In this document: piece by piece, positions 13,384 through 15,755 of the stretch | Layout: each line of letters opens with the position of its first letter | Numbering within the stretch: position 1 is the first letter of the stretch | DNA from: CALVUP01 sp964422195 | GTDB taxonomy: Bacteria; Bacillota_I; Bacilli_A; RF39; UBA660 | DNA: 15,755 bases | Assembly (NCBI GenBank): GCA_964422195.1 | Contig: CAYRAF010000029.1 | Location: 1 to 15,755 of the forward strand | Reading direction: 5' to 3' | Position numbers and translations under genes: made by a program | The notes under the pieces: generated by a model | The model's database searches: none | The model's input: only the letters and a program-made list of their open reading frames with translations | Told to the model about the DNA's origin: nothing

Positions 13384-14062
13384 AGCCTCCCTTCTCTGTG
13401 TCTTTTACTAATCTTCCATCTTTTAAAGCAACAACCCTCTTTTTCATCCTATTAACAATTTCTTTATCATGAGTTGCCATAATAATTGTTGTACCCATTT
13501 CTTTATTGATGGTATCTAAAATATCCATAATTTCTTTACTTCTTTCGGGATCTAAGTTACCAGTTGGTTCATCACAAAGAAGTAGTTTAGGATTATTTAC
13601 TATCGCTCTAGCAATGGCAACCCTTTGTTGTTCTCCACCAGATAATTGATCTGGATAATTATGAATTTTACTCTTTAAACCAACCATTTCAATAGCTTTT
13701 AAAGTCTTTCTCCTTATTTCAGCTTTTTTCGCACCTATAATCTCAAGAGCAAAGGCTATATTTTCATAAACGTTTTGTTTTGGTAATAATCTATAATCTT
13801 GGAATACTATACCAAGTTTTCTTCTTAAAACATAAACCTTTCTATTTCTAAGTCTTGCTACATTAACACCACCAACAATTATTTCTCCTAATGTTGGTCT
13901 TTCTTCTCTATAAAGCATTTTAATAAGTGTACTTTTACCACTACCACTACCACCTATTATAAAAACAAAATCACCTTTTTTTATAGATAAGTTTAAATCA
14001 TTTATAGCAGTAACACCATTTTTATATTGCTTTTTTACATTGTTTATTCTAATTAAATCCAT
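13364..14062 (-). CDS. ftsE: FtsE, ATPase subunit of the FtsEX complex
   Basis: The cytoplasmic ABC ATPase that drives FtsX to activate a cell-wall hydrolase. From ATG 14060-14062 it has 232 residues, near the family norm. Walker A GGSGSGKST is at 37-45, the Q-loop glutamine at 88 in VFQDYRLLP, the signature LSGGEQ at 140-145, Walker B LLLCDEP at 160-166 and the switch histidine at 198, so it should hydrolyse ATP. The start is set by AGGTGG seven bases upstream; the open frame extends 19 codons further, but that part lies over the promoter. It is the first gene of a unit of five (ftsE, ftsX, M23 peptidase, lipoprotein, DUF3592-like). An ABC transporter ATPase of another type is unlikely given the FtsX partner. 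Confidence 0.97.
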   Translation of the reverse strand: MDLIRINNVKKQYKNGVTAINDLNLSIKKGDFVFIIGGSGSGKSTLIKMLYREERPTLGEIIVGGVNVARLRNRKVYVLRRKLGIVFQDYRLLPKQNVYENIAFALEIIGAKKAEIRRKTLKAIEMVGLKSKIHNYPDQLSGGEQQRVAIARAIVNNPKLLLCDEPTGNLDPERSKEIMDILDTINKEMGTTIIMATHDKEIVNRMKKRVVALKDGRLVKDTEKGGYASEAI

Positions 14063-14069
14063 CTTTCTA

Positions 14070-14075
14070 CCACCT
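14070..14075 (-). promoter_or_regulatory. Ribosome binding site deciding the ftsE start
   Basis: AGGTGG on the minus strand, seven bases before ATG 14060-14062. It rules out the longer open frame beginning at 14119, which has no such site. Confidence 0.75.
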
Positions 14076-14084
14076 ACTATATAC

Positions 14085-14093
14085 ATTATAACA
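14085..14093 (-). promoter_or_regulatory. Extended -10 promoter for ftsE
   Basis: TGTTATAAT on the minus strand, 23 bases before the ftsE start. The -35 region has only a poor match (TTAAAA at about 16 bases). No terminator is visible between the preceding YitT-family gene and this site, so read-through from upstream is likely to add to expression. Confidence 0.6.
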
Positions 14094-14121
14094 TAAAATA
14101 CATATTTTTTAACTGCCAATT

Positions 14122-14943
14122 TTAACTAATACGTATTTTAGTATCATAAACATTCCTAACAAGTAAAAAAGCAATAGGATCTATTTCTTTTATAAACCGC
14201 TTAAACAAATAATATTCGTCATTTTTTAGTAGAATCATAAATAGAGATTTATCCTTATTTATTGTTATCTTAGTATAATCTTTTTTTAATTTATTATCTA
14301 AATAACGGGTGATATATATATTTTTTTTAGTTATTACTTCAACTATTTTATATTTTGAGGTACTCAGTATTATTTTATTGACTACATAACTATTTATATA
14401 CAAAATTAAAATAGCATATAAAATATTGTTTATACCAAAAGAAAAACTACCAGTTAATACTATAAAAGTATTTATGATAAATATACTTTTACTATAAGAA
14501 AATCTAAAATATTTATAAATGATATTAGCTAATACATTTATACCACCATTATTAAATCCCAGCTTGATAATTGTTCCATTAGTAATACCACTAATTAAAC
14601 CTATATATATTGCTATTAAAAAAGTATCTGTTAAATCAAAGGATAAATATTTACTTAACGGATAGCTTATAGTTACGAATAGTGGATATATAAAAGAAGA
14701 GTATAAGATACTTATAGTTTGTCTTCTATCTAATAAAAAATAACTTAATATTAAAAATATTATAGCTATTATAATTAAAGATATAGATGGATTTATTTTT
14801 AATGAATATTCTAATAGTATAGCTATACCATTATTACCACCTAATACTAATTTTAATGGAAGAACAAAAGTATTAAATAATAAAGCTGATATAAATAATG
14901 TTATAGTTAATATAAAATATCTAGTTAATTCTTTCTTTAACAT
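14122..14943 (-). CDS. YitT-family membrane protein with degenerate C-terminal domain
   Basis: The 273 residues have five to six membrane helices in the first 190 and a cytoplasmic C-terminal domain of about 80. The family pattern is visible in NTFVLPLKLVLGGNNGIAILL and in the Gly-rich NGTIIKLGFNNGGINVLANI. The C-terminal domain corresponds to DUF2179 but lacks the glycine-rich ATGGYT motif that its upstream neighbour keeps; only the final IDPIAF...V pattern remains. Inference: the domain has lost ligand binding, or the pair works as a heteromer in which one partner keeps it. The substrate of YitT proteins is not established. Its ATG shares one base with the stop of the upstream paralog, with AGGTG at normal spacing. 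Confidence 0.88.
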   Translation of the reverse strand: MLKKELTRYFILTITLFISALLFNTFVLPLKLVLGGNNGIAILLEYSLKINPSISLIIIAIIFLILSYFLLDRRQTISILYSSFIYPLFVTISYPLSKYLSFDLTDTFLIAIYIGLISGITNGTIIKLGFNNGGINVLANIIYKYFRFSYSKSIFIINTFIVLTGSFSFGINNILYAILILYINSYVVNKIILSTSKYKIVEVITKKNIYITRYLDNKLKKDYTKITINKDKSLFMILLKNDEYYLFKRFIKEIDPIAFLLVRNVYDTKIRIS

Positions 14944-15755
14944 TATTCAGCACCTAATACTTCATAAGCATCTGTTACTATAAAAAATGCATTTTTGTCT
15001 ATTTCTAAAATAGTTTCTTTTAATTTAAAGTATTCCTTAGTAGGTATAATACACATAATAACATTTTTTTGTTTTTGTGTATAACCTCCTGTTGCTTTAA
15101 TAATCGTTAATGTGTGTTTTAAATATTTTAGAATATAATCCTTAACAATATCTTCTTTTTCCGTAATTATATAAAATGCCTTACTATCAGATATTCCTAA
15201 TACAACCTTATCCGTTAAAATACTTGTAATATATAAAACTATAATAGCATATAAAAACTTAGTTAACCCAAAAACAAACACCCCTAGAGCAAGAATTATA
15301 CCATCAGTGAATATTAAAGCTTTTCCTAAACTTATTTTTCCATATTTAGAAACTATTTGATTTAAAATATCAGTTCCTCCAGTTGTATATCCCGCTCTAA
15401 AGATTAATCCTGTACCAAATCCATAGATAATAGCAGCAAACAATAATACTAATAATAAGTCCGTTTTATCAAAGTGTAAAAACAAAGAAAAGTTAGCTGT
15501 TAATTTAATAAATATAGGATATAAAAGAGATCCAAATATTGAATTGATAGTTTTTTCTTTACCTAAAACAAAGTAACTTATTATTAATAGTAATCCTGAT
15601 AATATAGCTATTATAATAGATGGTTCTATACCAAAAAAATGGTTTATTATAATTGATATTCCACTTACACCACCAAAAACTATATCATTAGGAAGAAAAA
15701 AGCAGTTAAAACTAACTGCTATTAAAAATATTCCCAATATTAATTCAAAGTATCT
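14943..15755 (-). CDS. YitT-family membrane protein (partial, N-terminus beyond right edge)
   Basis: The frame is open to the last base of the window; the TTG at 15737 is an internal Leu codon within RYFELILGIFLI, so the true start lies outside. At least 270 residues are visible, of a family usually near 280-290, so only a short N-terminus is missing. Features: a membrane region with FFLPNDIVFGGVSGISIII and the Gly-rich GLIFRAGYTTGGTDILNQI, helices up to about residue 180, then a complete DUF2179-type domain with IIKATGGYTQKQKNVIMCI and IDKNAFFIV. Family members are membrane proteins of unknown transport role; the C-terminal domain resembles a small regulatory module. A YitT-family gene near ftsEX is known in Bacillus, so this association is not random. 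Confidence 0.92.
   Translation of the reverse strand, partial: RYFELILGIFLIAVSFNCFFLPNDIVFGGVSGISIIINHFFGIEPSIIIAILSGLLLIISYFVLGKEKTINSIFGSLLYPIFIKLTANFSLFLHFDKTDLLLVLLFAAIIYGFGTGLIFRAGYTTGGTDILNQIVSKYGKISLGKALIFTDGIILALGVFVFGLTKFLYAIIVLYITSILTDKVVLGISDSKAFYIITEKEDIVKDYILKYLKHTLTIIKATGGYTQKQKNVIMCIIPTKEYFKLKETILEIDKNAFFIVTDAYEVLGAE

Noticed and set aside
1..15755. UGA=Trp mycoplasma code
   Set aside because: Tryptophan is read from TGG in the frames checked (for example the end of the M23 peptidase), long frames stay open under the standard code, and TGA is used at two plausible gene ends.
1..15755. Mobile element, CRISPR array, tRNA or phage genes
   Set aside because: No transposase, integrase, repeated spacer pattern, cloverleaf or inverted-repeat borders were seen, including at the edges of the SipW cluster.

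Overview
The window is a gene-dense, strongly AT-rich stretch in which every gene lies on the minus strand and is read from right to left. The protein families, the AGGTGA/GGAGG ribosome sites, the sigma-A-type extended -10 promoters, and the pairing of ftsEX with a peptidoglycan hydrolase all suggest a low-GC Gram-positive of the Bacilli/Mycoplasmatota side, such as an uncultured gut lineage. That placement is inference. Tryptophan is encoded by TGG in the frames I read, and the reading frames are intact under the standard bacterial code, so this is not a UGA=Trp mycoplasma.

In transcription order, two tandem YitT-family membrane proteins come first, the first of them cut by the right edge. 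A compact envelope-remodelling unit follows: ftsE, ftsX, a coiled-coil M23 (LytM) peptidase with its zinc ligands, a small lipoprotein and a one-helix DUF3592-like protein, ended by a hairpin terminator. Next are uvrB, two unrecognised soluble proteins (213 and 206 codons) and tatD. uvrA, cut by the left edge after about 577 codons, lies at the far left.

The most interesting part is about 4.3 kb between tatD and uvrA (1781-6053). It encodes a secreted 3D-domain protein of the double-psi beta-barrel type, two exported proteins with TasA/camelysin-type N-termini, an ER-type (Ser/His) signal peptidase like SipW, a third paralog of the exported proteins whose cleavage site seems lost, a one-helix protein with an extracellular helical domain, and a four-helix membrane protein. 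Best reading: a self-contained surface-fibre or matrix-protein system with its own processing peptidase, possible wall-remodelling enzyme and possible membrane anchor or assembly partners. It starts at the strongest-looking promoter in the window (TTGACT, 17 bp, TGCTATAAT) and ends at a hairpin fused to the uvrA promoter. An internal hairpin after the first fibre-like gene could set subunit ratios.

Regulatory layout is very economical. Six transcription starts can be proposed, all with an extended -10 (TG-N-TATAAT or close), several with the -35 inside the previous gene or terminator. No intergenic stretch reaches 300 bases; the longest (about 118 bases, before uvrB) holds a terminator and a promoter. 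I see no tRNA, rRNA, CRISPR array, insertion sequence or attachment site.
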